This document shows, piece after piece, positions 1-8,339 of a stretch of DNA of 38,352 nucleotides (its first letter is position 1; each line of letters opens with the position of its first letter). The stretch covers positions 1 through 38,352 of the forward strand of contig CACZQK010000025.1 in NCBI GenBank assembly GCA_902783315.1, in the 5' to 3' direction. The translations under genes and the position numbers were made by a program. Source of the DNA: an uncultured Erysipelotrichaceae bacterium. Its GTDB lineage: Bacteria > Bacillota_I > Bacilli_A > RF39 > UBA660. A model generated the notes under the pieces. The model had not been told where the DNA came from. It saw only the letters and a list, made by a program, of their open reading frames with translations, and made no database searches.

Positions 1-63
1 AAAAGACACCATGAAACTTTCGGTTCCCTTTTGGAGACGCTTGACATCAAATTGAACCATCAT
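1..63 (-). CDS. 5' end of a leftward gene, product unknown (partial)
   Basis: On the minus strand an AAGGGG Shine-Dalgarno (74-69) lies 5 nt before an ATG at 63, with a second in-frame ATG at 60. The frame stays open to the window edge, giving 21 residues that begin MMVQFDVKRLQKGTESF. The SD quality and the AT-rich spacer up to the divergent pilin genes support a real start. The fragment is too short for me to assign a family. Confidence 0.5.
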   Translation of the reverse strand, partial: MMVQFDVKRLQKGTESFMVSF

Positions 64-151
64 TTCAACCCCTTATCTACTTTCTATAGTATTTTATCAA
101 ATATTATTATATAATAATTTTACAAGAATAGCAAGGAGCGTGAATTGGAAA

Positions 152-847
152 ATGCAAAAAAATAACAATAGAGGATTTGTACTTGCTGAAACACTTGTAG
201 TCACAATATTTTTGATGACAATTTTTACAATGCTATATGTCAATTTTTATCCATTAATTGGAGAATATGAAAAACGTGAAACATACGATGATGTAGATGG
301 TAAATATGCAGCATATTGGTTAAAAAGACTTATAGAGGATAACTCTTATTCAATACCAGATTCAAAAGTAAATAGTTTTAGAACAAAAGGCTATGTTAGA
401 TTTGAGTGTAACGATGTAGTAGGAAACGACAAACGACAAACTTGTATAAATCTTGTTCAGTCCTTAGAAATAGAAAATTGCAACCATGAAGGAAATCTAT
501 GTGAAATATATATCACGAAATATCGGTTAGGAGGGCCAGATGGCGATGTTTGGTTTAAATCAACAGTAGAGAATAATACCGATAAAGCCTATCAGGAAGT
601 AGGAGATATACAATCATATATTAATAAATGCAAAGGAACACTAAATAATGAAACAATACTAGCAAAGTGTACAAAACAAGCTCATAAAAAACTATTTAGG
701 AGTGGCTTTAAAGACTACATAGAAACTCTTCCTGATTATAGAGCAGAATCATTAAACTATGCAAAATATCGTGTAATAACAAGTATTCATCACAGAAAGG
801 ATAATAATAACTATTATTCCTATTCAACAATCGAGGTGAATCGCTAA
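152..847 (+). CDS. type IV-like pseudopilin with N-terminal methylation motif
   Basis: The N-terminus is a classic class III prepilin signal: a short charged leader ending NNNRG, then the cleavage point G8|F9 with Glu at mature position +5 (FVLAE) and one hydrophobic helix of about 20 residues. The remaining ~200 residues are soluble and contain several Cys (for example in the segments ending CNHEG and CEIYI). I chose ATG 152: the alternative GTG at 140 lies 1 nt after the AAGGAG at 133-138, too close, while ATG 152 is 13 nt away. The family role is a minor subunit of a Com/T2SS-like pilus, processed by a prepilin peptidase and assembled at the membrane. The gene overlaps the next pseudopilin by 1 nt. 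No ATPase, platform protein or peptidase lies in the window, so the exact system is open. Confidence 0.7.
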   Translation: MQKNNNRGFVLAETLVVTIFLMTIFTMLYVNFYPLIGEYEKRETYDDVDGKYAAYWLKRLIEDNSYSIPDSKVNSFRTKGYVRFECNDVVGNDKRQTCINLVQSLEIENCNHEGNLCEIYITKYRLGGPDGDVWFKSTVENNTDKAYQEVGDIQSYINKCKGTLNNETILAKCTKQAHKKLFRSGFKDYIETLPDYRAESLNYAKYRVITSIHHRKDNNNYYSYSTIEVNR

Positions 848-1512
848 TGAAAAAATTGAATAATAAAGGAATTACCACAATAGAAGTATTAATTTGCTTT
901 GTATTAATTGTTATTATTAGTATTTCTATGTATAATACAGTATCTATATACAATGAAAGAAGAATAATAGAAGGCTATAAGCAAGAAGTTACGTCATATA
1001 AAAATATTTTAACAAAAATGATTCAAGATGATTTTATAAAAATAGGCCTAACTCATGCAACTTATGAAAGAAAAATAGCTGATTCAGATGGAACAGTAAC
1101 TCATGTGGTAACTTGTAATTTAAAAGATGGTACAAATAGACAACTAATAATTGAGCAAAGGATTGGATATTCTAATTATCATATAAGTGGTGCTAAAAAT
1201 CAGAGTGATAAGTTTATGATTAGATATGGAATTTATTCAGAAGATCCAACAAAAAGTGATATTATTGAATACCCAATTCCAGATTTAGGAGAAATAGAAA
1301 TACCAGCCAATCCATCCTTAGGGGTTACAAAACATACTGTAAAAGATTTAAGTATAAACAATGTTTTAATTAGTATTGAAGATGACAGTGTTTTATCCAT
1401 TTATATTGGATTCTATCATCCAGAATTAACAACAAGATATGCCATATCTATTGTTTGTCCAATTGATTTTACATCAACAGGAACAGATGGAACTAAAAAG
1501 TGGGATTATTAA
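847..1512 (+). CDS. second type IV-like pseudopilin
   Basis: The N-terminus has a prepilin leader, MKKLNNKG|ITTIE, with Glu at +5 and a hydrophobic helix at about residues 9-30, followed by a ~190-residue soluble domain. The start ATG shares its A with the upstream TAA stop and has a GAGGTG SD at 833-838, so the two genes are translationally coupled. It is probably a partner minor pilin or pseudopilin of the upstream gene; the globular domains are unlike each other. An intrinsic terminator begins inside the last codons. Which pilus (competence, secretion or surface) cannot be told from these two genes. Confidence 0.7.
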   Translation: MKKLNNKGITTIEVLICFVLIVIISISMYNTVSIYNERRIIEGYKQEVTSYKNILTKMIQDDFIKIGLTHATYERKIADSDGTVTHVVTCNLKDGTNRQLIIEQRIGYSNYHISGAKNQSDKFMIRYGIYSEDPTKSDIIEYPIPDLGEIEIPANPSLGVTKHTVKDLSINNVLISIEDDSVLSIYIGFYHPELTTRYAISIVCPIDFTSTGTDGTKKWDY

Positions 1513-1526
1513 AGAATAATCCTTTT
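1503..1526 (+). terminator. intrinsic terminator overlapping the pseudopilin stop codon
   Basis: GGATTATT and AATAATCC form an 8-bp stem around an AAAG loop, followed by TTTT. The TAA stop of the pseudopilin (1510-1512) lies inside the hairpin. On the minus strand the same stem is followed a few nt later by TTTTT, so it may also end transcription of ylbJ. Confidence 0.75.
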
Positions 1527-2415
1527 ATAATATCCAAAAAATTAAAAAACAGAAAAAAGCTAAAATTGTCCCTTTAATTCTTCCTCGAAGAAAATTCCGA
1601 TAGGAGATACTTGTATCGGCTATAATAGCCATAATTTGCATATGAATCGACACCCCTCCAAAAGAAATAAAAAAAAGAATCAATGCTGCTTGAAAAAAAC
1701 AATTTGAAACAAGAGAAGTAGCAACAACTCCATTAGTTAAATCAAAGATACCACTGATAAAAATAAAAGATAATATTGAAAAAGAAAAATATTTTGTAAG
1801 AAAAAAAGAAATCAGATAAAAAAATAAAGAAGTTCCATAAATTAAAATTACAGTTTGAAAAGCTTGATAAATAGATTTAGAAAGAGTATTAGAAAAGTTT
1901 GGAATATAGATTTCTTTTTTTAAAAGAAAATTATCCTTCTTTTTTTTTCTAAAAAAAAACAAAAAGAGATTACTTATAATAATAGAAAAAAGAATTTTCC
2001 GAGCAAGAATCTTGCTTTTTAAAACAGAAGTTACTACTCCCATCACAAATAAAGGATTTGGAAAATGACTAAATTGTATAATCTGATTTGCTTCTATTTC
2101 ATCAATAAACTGTTTTTCCAGTAATTCTTTTGTATATTTAGCTCCACTGGGAAAACCACTAATAAGACTAATTAGTAAAACATAAAATGAACTAGTATTA
2201 ATATGGAAAATATCAAAGAAAACTTGAATAATACCATATTCAATAAGAAGACTAGATAAAATATAAAAGATAAAACTAGCTGGAAAAACTTTTGTAATAA
2301 ACAATTTTGAATACTCTAAAATATGAGCTAAAGTATCTTCAGAGTAAAAAACACAAAGAATTAGAAAAACTAAAAAAGTGACAAGTATTAGTATACTTTT
2401 ATGATTTTTTTTCAT
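1525..2415 (-). CDS. ylbJ: YlbJ-like integral membrane protein (nucleoside-recognition Gate family)
   Basis: A polytopic membrane protein of 296 residues from the chosen ATG, with about 7-8 hydrophobic segments. It carries the family signature SGFPSGAKYTKELL followed by FSHFPNPLFVMGVV in the middle and a second Gate-like half at the C-terminus (ISGIFDLTNG, SFGGVSIHMQI). Start: the ATG at 2415 is preceded by AAAGGAG, whereas the more upstream in-frame ATG at 2481 has no SD and would overlap the divergent gene. B. subtilis YlbJ, about 400 residues, is a spore-cortex related membrane protein, so this is a shorter version. It lies next to ylbL in Bacillus as well as here, which supports the assignment. 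Whether this organism sporulates is unknown. Confidence 0.75.
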   Translation of the reverse strand: MKKNHKSILILVTFLVFLILCVFYSEDTLAHILEYSKLFITKVFPASFIFYILSSLLIEYGIIQVFFDIFHINTSSFYVLLISLISGFPSGAKYTKELLEKQFIDEIEANQIIQFSHFPNPLFVMGVVTSVLKSKILARKILFSIIISNLFLFFFRKKKKDNFLLKKEIYIPNFSNTLSKSIYQAFQTVILIYGTSLFFYLISFFLTKYFSFSILSFIFISGIFDLTNGVVATSLVSNCFFQAALILFFISFGGVSIHMQIMAIIADTSISYRNFLRGRIKGTILAFFCFLIFWIL

Positions 2416-2429
2416 ATTTCTCCTTTTAT

Positions 2430-2450
2430 TTGTTATAATGTGAATAGGTG
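2430..2450 (+). promoter_or_regulatory. extended -10 promoter and adjacent SD of the ylbL gene
   Basis: TG-T-TATAAT (2431-2439) is an extended -10 box. The SD AGGTG (2446-2450) starts only 7 nt after it, so the predicted 5' leader is about 10 nt long. On the minus strand TATAAC at the same place may serve ylbJ, so the two divergent promoters would share bases. Confidence 0.6.
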
Positions 2451-2455
2451 ATAAA

Positions 2456-3472
2456 ATGAAGAAGTTAGCAAGAAACACCATAGAATTAATAAAGGAAGAG
2501 TATAAGTTCCTTCTCTTTTTAATTCTTCTCTATTTTATATTACAAGTCCCACTAAATTATTACATTATAACAGGAGGTGGTACCAGTGATATATCATCCC
2601 GTATAGAAGTAAAAGATGCTTATAAAAGCAAAGGAAGTCTTAACATTAGCTATGTGACAGAATTGCCAGGAACCGTAATGACATACTTGTTAAGTTACAT
2701 CATACCAACGTGGGAAAGAGAAAATGCTAATCTTTATAAATATTCCAAAGAAGAAAGCACTACTGATATTAGTTTTAGAAATGACCTAGATTTAAAGACG
2801 GCCTCTTCCCAAGCTACATATTGGGCTTATACTTTAGCAAATAAAGAATTAATAAAAACAAATTCAGACTTATATGTCATCACAATATTTGAAGGATATA
2901 ATACCCCCCTAAAAGTGGGAGATAAAATCAAAAGTATGGATAATTACTCCTATGAAACAATAGAAGAATACCGTAACTATATCCAAACAAAAAAAGAAAA
3001 TGAAGAAGTAACAATTAAAATTGAAAGAAATAATAAAACGAAAGAAATAAAATCAAAGATATATTCTTATAAAGACCATTTAATACTAGGAGTAGGACTT
3101 CAATTTTTAAATGAATATAAAACAGATCCTAAAGTAAAGATAAACTTTAAAGCTAGAGAATCAGGACCATCAGGAGGACTAATTACAACTCTAGAAATAT
3201 ATAACCAGCTAACAAAAAAAGATATTACTAAAGGACTACGAATTGCTGGAACTGGTACCATAGAAGAAAATGGGACTATTGGAGAAATAGGGGGCATAGA
3301 ACATAAAATATTAGGTGCAGAAAATGACAACATAGATATATTTTTAGTACCATCAGGAAACAACTATAAAACTGCCAAAGAATACAAAAAACAAAAGAAA
3401 TTAAAAATAAAGCTCATAGAAGTAAAAACGATTCAAGATGCTTTAATAAAATTGGAAAACGTCAAAAAGTAA
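2456..3472 (+). CDS. ylbL: Lon-like PDZ-domain serine protease (YlbL/SdrC family)
   Basis: 338 residues: an N-terminal TM helix (about 18-38), an extracytoplasmic linker, a PDZ domain (about 140-205) and a Lon-type S16 peptidase domain (about 225-335). The catalytic Ser-Lys dyad is visible as Ser239 in GPSGGL and Lys284 in GGIEHKILGA, with GTGTIEENGTIGEIGGI between them as in Lon. Length matches B. subtilis YlbL (~340). The protease faces outside the membrane and cuts secreted or membrane proteins. The ATG is set by AGGTG 5 nt upstream. It is followed after 15 nt by a membrane protein gene, so they are probably one operon. Confidence 0.85.
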   Translation: MKKLARNTIELIKEEYKFLLFLILLYFILQVPLNYYIITGGGTSDISSRIEVKDAYKSKGSLNISYVTELPGTVMTYLLSYIIPTWERENANLYKYSKEESTTDISFRNDLDLKTASSQATYWAYTLANKELIKTNSDLYVITIFEGYNTPLKVGDKIKSMDNYSYETIEEYRNYIQTKKENEEVTIKIERNNKTKEIKSKIYSYKDHLILGVGLQFLNEYKTDPKVKINFKARESGPSGGLITTLEIYNQLTKKDITKGLRIAGTGTIEENGTIGEIGGIEHKILGAENDNIDIFLVPSGNNYKTAKEYKKQKKLKIKLIEVKTIQDALIKLENVKK

Positions 3473-3487
3473 AAAGGATGAAATAAG

Positions 3488-4270
3488 ATGAAAAAAGTAT
3501 TAAAAGTATTAATGCTAGTAACGATAATGTTAATAGTTTACCAAGCAAAGGCTGCTAATTATACTATAAAAGAATTAATCCCAGTAAATATAAAAACAAC
3601 TATTGTAACCAATAACTTTAGTTATAAAGAGTTTTACTACAATGAAGAAACTAACTCTGTTGATTTTACGAATATTAAGAATTTAACAGACAAAGAATTA
3701 CCAATCAGTATAAGTATAGCTCTCTTTGGAGCTGACAAAAGAAATATTAGTATCATCAATCACTGTTCACCAGAAGAAAGACTAGGGAGTAAAGAAGAAA
3801 AAACATATGCTATAGGGGTAACATCGGAAGACTTACCAGATGATAAAAATATTAAAAATGTGAAGTATATAGCTATTCTAGGTGATAATATTAATTGTAG
3901 AACATCGGGAAATGGAGAATTTGTAGACCAAACAATAAAAGAGATAGGCATGGTAAAAAATAAAGCATTAGATGAACAAACAGAATTACTTCTTCAAATT
4001 TTAACAGTAATTGGTATTATTTTAATTACATTATTTTTATATAAATTTTTATTTACCACAACTTACCAAAATAAAGATGGAAATAGTGTTAGAAGAGATT
4101 ATAAAAAATATAATAAAAAACTACAAAAAGAAAGAGAAGAAGAATTAAGAAGAAATCCACCAAAAGTCAAAGAACCTAAAAAGATAAAAACCGATGAGGT
4201 CTTAAAGCAAGAAGAACAAGCTAAAAATGAAAATAAAGATGAAACGGATTTACATAATTTATATAAATAG
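3488..4270 (+). CDS. signal-peptide membrane protein with charged cytoplasmic tail, unknown
   Basis: 260 residues. An N-terminal signal peptide (about 1-22, ending AKA) leads a ~140-residue external domain with two Cys (in INHCSPEE and INCRTSG) that could pair. A single TM helix (about 165-187) follows, then a ~70-residue Lys/Glu-rich tail predicted to be cytoplasmic. I recognise no family. It starts 15 nt after ylbL with an AAGGATG SD, so it is probably co-transcribed and could be a substrate or partner of the protease; that link is inference from position only. Confidence 0.7.
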   Translation: MKKVLKVLMLVTIMLIVYQAKAANYTIKELIPVNIKTTIVTNNFSYKEFYYNEETNSVDFTNIKNLTDKELPISISIALFGADKRNISIINHCSPEERLGSKEEKTYAIGVTSEDLPDDKNIKNVKYIAILGDNINCRTSGNGEFVDQTIKEIGMVKNKALDEQTELLLQILTVIGIILITLFLYKFLFTTTYQNKDGNSVRRDYKKYNKKLQKEREEELRRNPPKVKEPKKIKTDEVLKQEEQAKNENKDETDLHNLYK

Positions 4271-4299
4271 TTGATTTTAATCCCTATTAAGGATACAAT
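4271..4299 (+). promoter_or_regulatory. sigma-A type promoter
   Basis: TTGATT (4271-4276), a 17-nt spacer and TACAAT (4294-4299), directly after the preceding stop codon and 40 nt before the next start. It would allow separate transcription of the gene at 4340. Confidence 0.6.
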
Positions 4300-4339
4300 A
4301 TGCATAATAAAAAAGACTTAACTATAATAGGAGAAATAT

Positions 4340-4864
4340 ATGAAAAAATTATTAAATCTAACCTTTATTTTAATGCTTTTAACCGGAATAAAGACTCCCA
4401 TTATTATCAACGTAGAGGAAAAGAAACCAGATAAAAATATTGAAAAAATACAAGTTTTTCTAAATGATATAAACAATCAAAAATTTGAAGAAGCTATTGA
4501 ATTAATAGATATTGCGACAATAAATAAATATAAAAAAATAAAATTATCAAAAAAAGATTATATTAATTCTTTAGATAACGACGTAAGTAGAAAATTCATT
4601 AAATATAAAATAAATACAATAAAAAAGAAAGAGAATAAAAGTACATTATATGGTATTATTTTGAAAAGAATATTAAAAAAAGATGATATTAATTATGAAA
4701 TATATACAGTTGAAGGTGAAATACCAGATTATAATATAAAAACTCAGAAATTACAGCAAAAAAAAGTTAGAGACATAGTATATATTAATCCAGAAAATTC
4801 TAAAATTTATGGTACATATATTTTAAATAATATGTTCAAAAGTTATTATTGTATAATAAATTAA
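4340..4864 (+). CDS. small secreted or membrane-anchored protein, unknown
   Basis: 174 residues, very Lys/Ile/Asn rich. The first ~24 residues form a hydrophobic signal or anchor, and the rest is a soluble basic domain with alternating strands and helices, loosely like NTF2/DUF4878-type envelope domains (a helix-rich ~60 residues followed by a sheet-like part). That resemblance is weak. The SD AGGAG precedes ATG 4340. It has its own promoter-like sequence at 4271 and a strong terminator at 4878, so it is probably monocistronic or the end of the ylbL operon. No function is assigned. Confidence 0.6.
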   Translation: MKKLLNLTFILMLLTGIKTPIIINVEEKKPDKNIEKIQVFLNDINNQKFEEAIELIDIATINKYKKIKLSKKDYINSLDNDVSRKFIKYKINTIKKKENKSTLYGIILKRILKKDDINYEIYTVEGEIPDYNIKTQKLQQKKVRDIVYINPENSKIYGTYILNNMFKSYYCIIN

Positions 4865-4877
4865 CAATATTAAAAGG

Positions 4878-4903
4878 ACTGAAAAAAGTTTCAGTTTTTT
4901 TTT
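4878..4903 (+). terminator. intrinsic terminator
   Basis: ACTGAAA (4878-4884), loop AAAG, TTTCAGT (4889-4895), then a run of T to 4903. It closes the transcript of the gene at 4340. Confidence 0.85.
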
Positions 4904-5130
4904 GCAAGAAATGAAAAATCACACAATTTCCCATAATTTGCTGATAATTCTGACATAATTTAGCAATATGATAATAATGTAAAGGAGGAATGCTTATAAG
5001 AATAAGATGAGAAAAATAAATAGTAAAGCAGTAATAAAAATAATAATATAGAAAAATAAAAAATAAAAGAGAAAGGGATGATAATAGAGAACAAATAAAA
5101 ATAGTGGTATACTAGGGATAGGTGGTATTT
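4904..5130 (+). other. purine-rich spacer with a strong SD and two micro-ORFs before the two-component genes
   Basis: No full gene. A near-perfect SD AAAGGAGG (4981-4988) sits just upstream of ATG 4990, which opens a 6-residue ORF (MLIRIR). Its TGA overlaps ATG 5007 of a 14-residue ORF (MRKINSKAVIKIII). TGACAT/AATAAT (4951/4973) is a weak promoter candidate, and TATACT (5108-5113) is the probable -10 of the response regulator. The micro-ORFs may be a leader or the relic of a lost gene start. Confidence 0.4.
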
Positions 5131-5793
5131 ATGTATACAATATGTTTGGTAGAAGATGAAGAGGCTTTATCAAATATAGAAAAATTATATTTGGAAAAAG
5201 CCGGTTATGAAGTTATTTGTTTTAAAACAGGAAAAGAAGCAGTAGACTATATTGGACAAAAAGTAGACTTATGGATTTTAGATATTATGTTAGGAGATGA
5301 TGTAAGCGGCTACAATGTAATCCAAGAAATTCGAAAGAAAGACAAAAATGTTCCCGTGATTTTTACATCAGCCAGAGATCAAGAAATTGATAAAATATTT
5401 GGTTTGGAACTAGGAAGTGATGATTACATGACAAAGCCATATTCAAGTAAAGAACTAGTATTAAGAACAAATAATATAATAAAAAGAGTATACAAAGATA
5501 AAAACGAAAAAAATACAATCAACTACGATGAATATATAATTGATTTAGACAAAAGAGTTGTAAAGCAACAAGAAAAAGAAATCAAACTTACAACTTTAGA
5601 ATTTGACTTAGTATTACTCTTTATAAAAAATAGGGATAAAAGTTTTTCAAGAGAAGAAATACTAACCAATGTTTGGGGAAATGATTATTTTGGTACAGAC
5701 AGAGTAGTAGATGATTTAGTACGCAGAGTAAGAAAGAGATTACCAAAATTAAAAATAGACGCTATTTATGGATATGGATATCGATTATCATGA
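5131..5793 (+). CDS. OmpR/PhoB-family response regulator
   Basis: 220 residues from ATG 5131. The receiver domain (about 1-115) has the acidic pocket E8-D9, phosphoacceptor D51 in WILDIML, the FTSA switch Thr and the conserved Lys in MTKPYS. The winged-helix DNA-binding domain (about 125-220) shows LTTLEFDLVLLF, SREEILTNVWG, the RVVDDLVRRVRKRL recognition helix and the C-terminal YGYGYRL hairpin. ATG 5131 is chosen over GTG 5122 because GGTGG (5121-5125) is its SD. TATACT upstream is the probable -10. The stop overlaps the kinase start (ATGA), showing a coupled two-component pair. The signal and regulon are not evident; neither flank is an ABC transporter. Confidence 0.92.
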   Translation: MYTICLVEDEEALSNIEKLYLEKAGYEVICFKTGKEAVDYIGQKVDLWILDIMLGDDVSGYNVIQEIRKKDKNVPVIFTSARDQEIDKIFGLELGSDDYMTKPYSSKELVLRTNNIIKRVYKDKNEKNTINYDEYIIDLDKRVVKQQEKEIKLTTLEFDLVLLFIKNRDKSFSREEILTNVWGNDYFGTDRVVDDLVRRVRKRLPKLKIDAIYGYGYRLS

Positions 5794-7070
5794 ACATAAA
5801 GAAAAATAGTTTAAGTAAGCAATTATTGCTTGTTGTAGGAATTGCTTTTGTCTTACTCTTTATATCTTTAGGCGTTATATTACCTAGAATGTTAATCCCT
5901 GTAGCAGAGCAAAATATATATGGTTATTTAAGTGAACCACTAAAAATATATGATAATGATGTAGACAATAAATTATTAAATACCGAAATAGCTTATATTT
6001 ACATATCTGATAATACTGTAGTTACAAGTTCAAATATAGAAGAAGTAATAAAATACAATGATTTAAATAAAATCATAAAAAAGATGAAAAAGTCCTACGG
6101 CAAATTTTTATACAATCATAAATACTATTATTACTACAAATTAACGAATGCTCAAATAACAAAAATAGCTATTGCCAATGACAATTATATCAACAGAACA
6201 AAGACTGCCATAATTAGTGCTATCTTTCCCTCGCTATTAGCAACATTTCTATTAATAGGACTAATGATTGTATATTGGTCTTCATTAGTAGTAAGAAAAA
6301 TAGAAAAGTTAAAAAATAAAATTGATAATATCGACAACCCAAATTATAACCACAAAATCGATTTTACAATTGATGATGAGATTCGGTCTCTTGCTTTAGC
6401 GCTAGAAGACATGCGTATCTCGCTTGTTAGTCAAGAAAAATATCGAAATCAAATGTATCAGAACATATCACATGATTTTAAAACCCCTCTAACAGTAATT
6501 GAATCTTATATAGAAGCTGTAGAAGATGGAGTAGAAGAAAAAGATATTGCTTTCGATATTATTAAAAATCAAACTAAAAAATTAGAACAAAAAGTACACT
6601 CTCTTCTTTACTTAAATAAACTTGACTATTTAAAAAATACTAAGCAAACAAAAGAAATAGTAAACATGGAAAAAATGATTAATGATGAAGTTAATAAATT
6701 TAAATTCCATAGAAAAAATTTAAAATTTGAAATCTTCTATGACAAAAAAGCAAAATATTATGGTTCAGTAGAAAATTGGGAAACAATATTAGACAACATT
6801 CTAAGCAACTTTATAAGATATGCAAATAAAACAATAAAAATAACTGCTAAACCGAATAAGATAATACTATATAACGATGGGGATCAAATAGATAATGATT
6901 TTTTAGAAGTAATTTTTACCCCGTTCCGAAAAGGTATTAAAGGTGAATTTGGATTAGGATTATCCATTGTCAAAAAAACATTAAATATAATGGGTTATGA
7001 TATTACAATAAGAAATGAAAAGAAAGGAGTATCGTTTATTATAATAAGTCAAAAGAAAGCGCATAAATAG
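5790..7070 (+). CDS. membrane sensor histidine kinase
   Basis: 426 residues. TM1 (about 10-32), an external sensor of ~105 residues rich in Tyr/Asn/Lys, TM2 (about 139-163), a HAMP-like linker (about 164-215), and a HisKA domain with H228 in NISHDFKTPLTVIE. The HATPase_c domain has an N box (NILSNFIRYA), a G1-like box (YNDGDQID), an F box (FTPFRKG) and a G2 box (GEFGLGLSIVKK). The N box keeps both Asn positions, so the enzyme should be active. It phosphorylates the regulator encoded just upstream (4-nt overlap). A terminator hairpin starts within its last codons. Confidence 0.92.
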   Translation: MNIKKNSLSKQLLLVVGIAFVLLFISLGVILPRMLIPVAEQNIYGYLSEPLKIYDNDVDNKLLNTEIAYIYISDNTVVTSSNIEEVIKYNDLNKIIKKMKKSYGKFLYNHKYYYYYKLTNAQITKIAIANDNYINRTKTAIISAIFPSLLATFLLIGLMIVYWSSLVVRKIEKLKNKIDNIDNPNYNHKIDFTIDDEIRSLALALEDMRISLVSQEKYRNQMYQNISHDFKTPLTVIESYIEAVEDGVEEKDIAFDIIKNQTKKLEQKVHSLLYLNKLDYLKNTKQTKEIVNMEKMINDEVNKFKFHRKNLKFEIFYDKKAKYYGSVENWETILDNILSNFIRYANKTIKITAKPNKIILYNDGDQIDNDFLEVIFTPFRKGIKGEFGLGLSIVKKTLNIMGYDITIRNEKKGVSFIIISQKKAHK

Positions 7071-7080
7071 CGTTTTTTTT
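7056..7080 (+). terminator. intrinsic terminator overlapping the kinase stop codon
   Basis: AAAGCGC (7056-7062) pairs with GCGTTTT (7070-7076, one G-U) around a 7-nt loop and runs into a T tract to 7080. The TAG stop (7068-7070) is inside the hairpin. Confidence 0.7.
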
Positions 7081-7133
7081 TAGCTAATAAGTATTACCAA
7101 TTACATTTACTATGAACATATGCTATATAAAAT

Positions 7134-7286
7134 ATGTTTAAAACAATTTTAACATTCTTTTTACTAGTCTTTGTTAATAATCTAAAAGTAATGATTTACA
7201 TAACACTATTTATTGTTTCAATACCCATGCTTTTCAATACCAGAAATTATAATAATGAAATTTTTAAAAATAGCGAAAAAGAATAA
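7134..7286 (+). CDS. possible small membrane protein of 50 residues
   Basis: An ATG-TAA frame fills the gap between the kinase and yitT. It encodes a hydrophobic segment of ~32 residues (MFKTILTFFLLVFV onward) and a charged tail ending KNSEKE. That layout is typical of small membrane proteins and less likely by chance than a random ORF. Against it, no SD precedes the ATG; TATATAAAAT directly upstream could be a -10 box, giving a nearly leaderless message. No family is recognised. Confidence 0.3.
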   Translation: MFKTILTFFLLVFVNNLKVMIYITLFIVSIPMLFNTRNYNNEIFKNSEKE

Positions 7287-7315
7287 AATTCAATATATAA
7301 ATCAAAATGAAATTA

Positions 7316-7355
7316 TTGAGAAAGTGTAAAAAATTCGTTATAATAATACTAGGTG
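7316..7355 (+). promoter_or_regulatory. promoter and SD of yitT-type gene
   Basis: TTGAGA (7316-7321), a 17-nt spacer, TATAAT (7339-7344). The predicted transcription start falls at about 7351, on the SD AGGTG (7351-7355), so the leader is about 10 nt. This decides in favour of the GTG start at 7361. Confidence 0.65.
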
Positions 7356-7360
7356 ATAAA

Positions 7361-8227
7361 GTGAAAAGAGTAAAAAATAATACAGTGCAAATAATACTAA
7401 ATTTAATCATAATATCAATAGGGTGCATGATTGCAGCCCTTGCCATAGAATGCTTCTTAATACCAAATACCATATTAGATGGAGGTATTACAGGTATATC
7501 AATCATTATACATAAAGTATTTAAAATTCCCCTAAGTTTATTAGTTATTATTTTAAATATTCCCTTTGTCTATATTGGGTATAAAAATTTAGGAAAACAC
7601 TTTGTGATTAGAACAGTCTATTCTATGATAGTATTTTCAGTCTTCCTAGACTATTTCAAAAACATTCAATCTTTTACTAATGAAATGCTTTTAGCAACAG
7701 TATTTGGCGGAGGACTCTTAGGAATTGGTGTAGGGCTAGTAATTCGGTTTGGAGGCTGTGTTGATGGAACAGAAAGTGTGGCCATTGTAATAAGTAAAAA
7801 ATTCAATTTTAGCGTCGGACAAATTGTTTTAATATTTAATTTAATTGTTTTTACTATAGCTGGATTTATTTTTGGATTTGACAGAGCAATGTATTCTCTC
7901 CTTACTTATATAATAACATTTAAAGTAATTGATTTTGTAGCCGAAGGAATAGATGAAGCTAAAGCCGCTATGATCATTACTGACAAAGGAACAAAACTAT
8001 CTGATGAAATATACAATAGATTAGGAAGAACAACTACGACATTAAGAGGAAAAGGGCTAATTAGTGGTGAAAAAGCAGTGCTATACTGTGTCCTAACAAG
8101 AATGGAATTATTTGAATTAAAACGGATTGTAGAAGAGATGGACGAAAGTGCCTTCGTAACCATAAATGATATATCAGATATTATAGGAAATCATATTAAA
8201 AGTACAAAAAACAAAAAAACAACATAA
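7361..8227 (+). CDS. YitT family membrane protein (DUF161 + DUF2179)
   Basis: 288 residues from GTG 7361. Five or six TM segments form the DUF161/YitT_membrane part with hallmark motifs FLIPNTILDGGITGIS, GGGLLGIGVGLVIRFGG and DGTESVAIVISKK. A C-terminal cytoplasmic DUF2179 domain (about the last 85 residues) has TLRGKGLISGEKAVLYCV and FVTINDISDIIG. The start is set by AGGTG 5 nt upstream; the longer frame from 7307 lacks an SD. The family is widespread in Firmicutes and its transport function is unproven. It has its own promoter. Confidence 0.88.
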   Translation: MKRVKNNTVQIILNLIIISIGCMIAALAIECFLIPNTILDGGITGISIIIHKVFKIPLSLLVIILNIPFVYIGYKNLGKHFVIRTVYSMIVFSVFLDYFKNIQSFTNEMLLATVFGGGLLGIGVGLVIRFGGCVDGTESVAIVISKKFNFSVGQIVLIFNLIVFTIAGFIFGFDRAMYSLLTYIITFKVIDFVAEGIDEAKAAMIITDKGTKLSDEIYNRLGRTTTTLRGKGLISGEKAVLYCVLTRMELFELKRIVEEMDESAFVTINDISDIIGNHIKSTKNKKTT

Positions 8228-8339
8228 AAGAATTATCTATGAAAGAAATAGATTATAAAAATATCATAATAATAGTTATAAGAAAAATAAGAAAAACGCT
8301 TGCCGAAAAATTATCGTAAGACATGAAAGAGGAAACCAT

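Noticed and set aside
5131-7070. Possibility that UGA encodes Trp, as in Mycoplasma
   Set aside because: Trp is encoded by TGG, and the regulator-kinase junction uses TGA as a stop in an ATGA overlap.
8239-8319. 26-codon ATG-TAA frame between yitT and the racemase-like gene
   Set aside because: No SD, no recognisable domain, strongly AT-driven composition; a chance frame is more likely.
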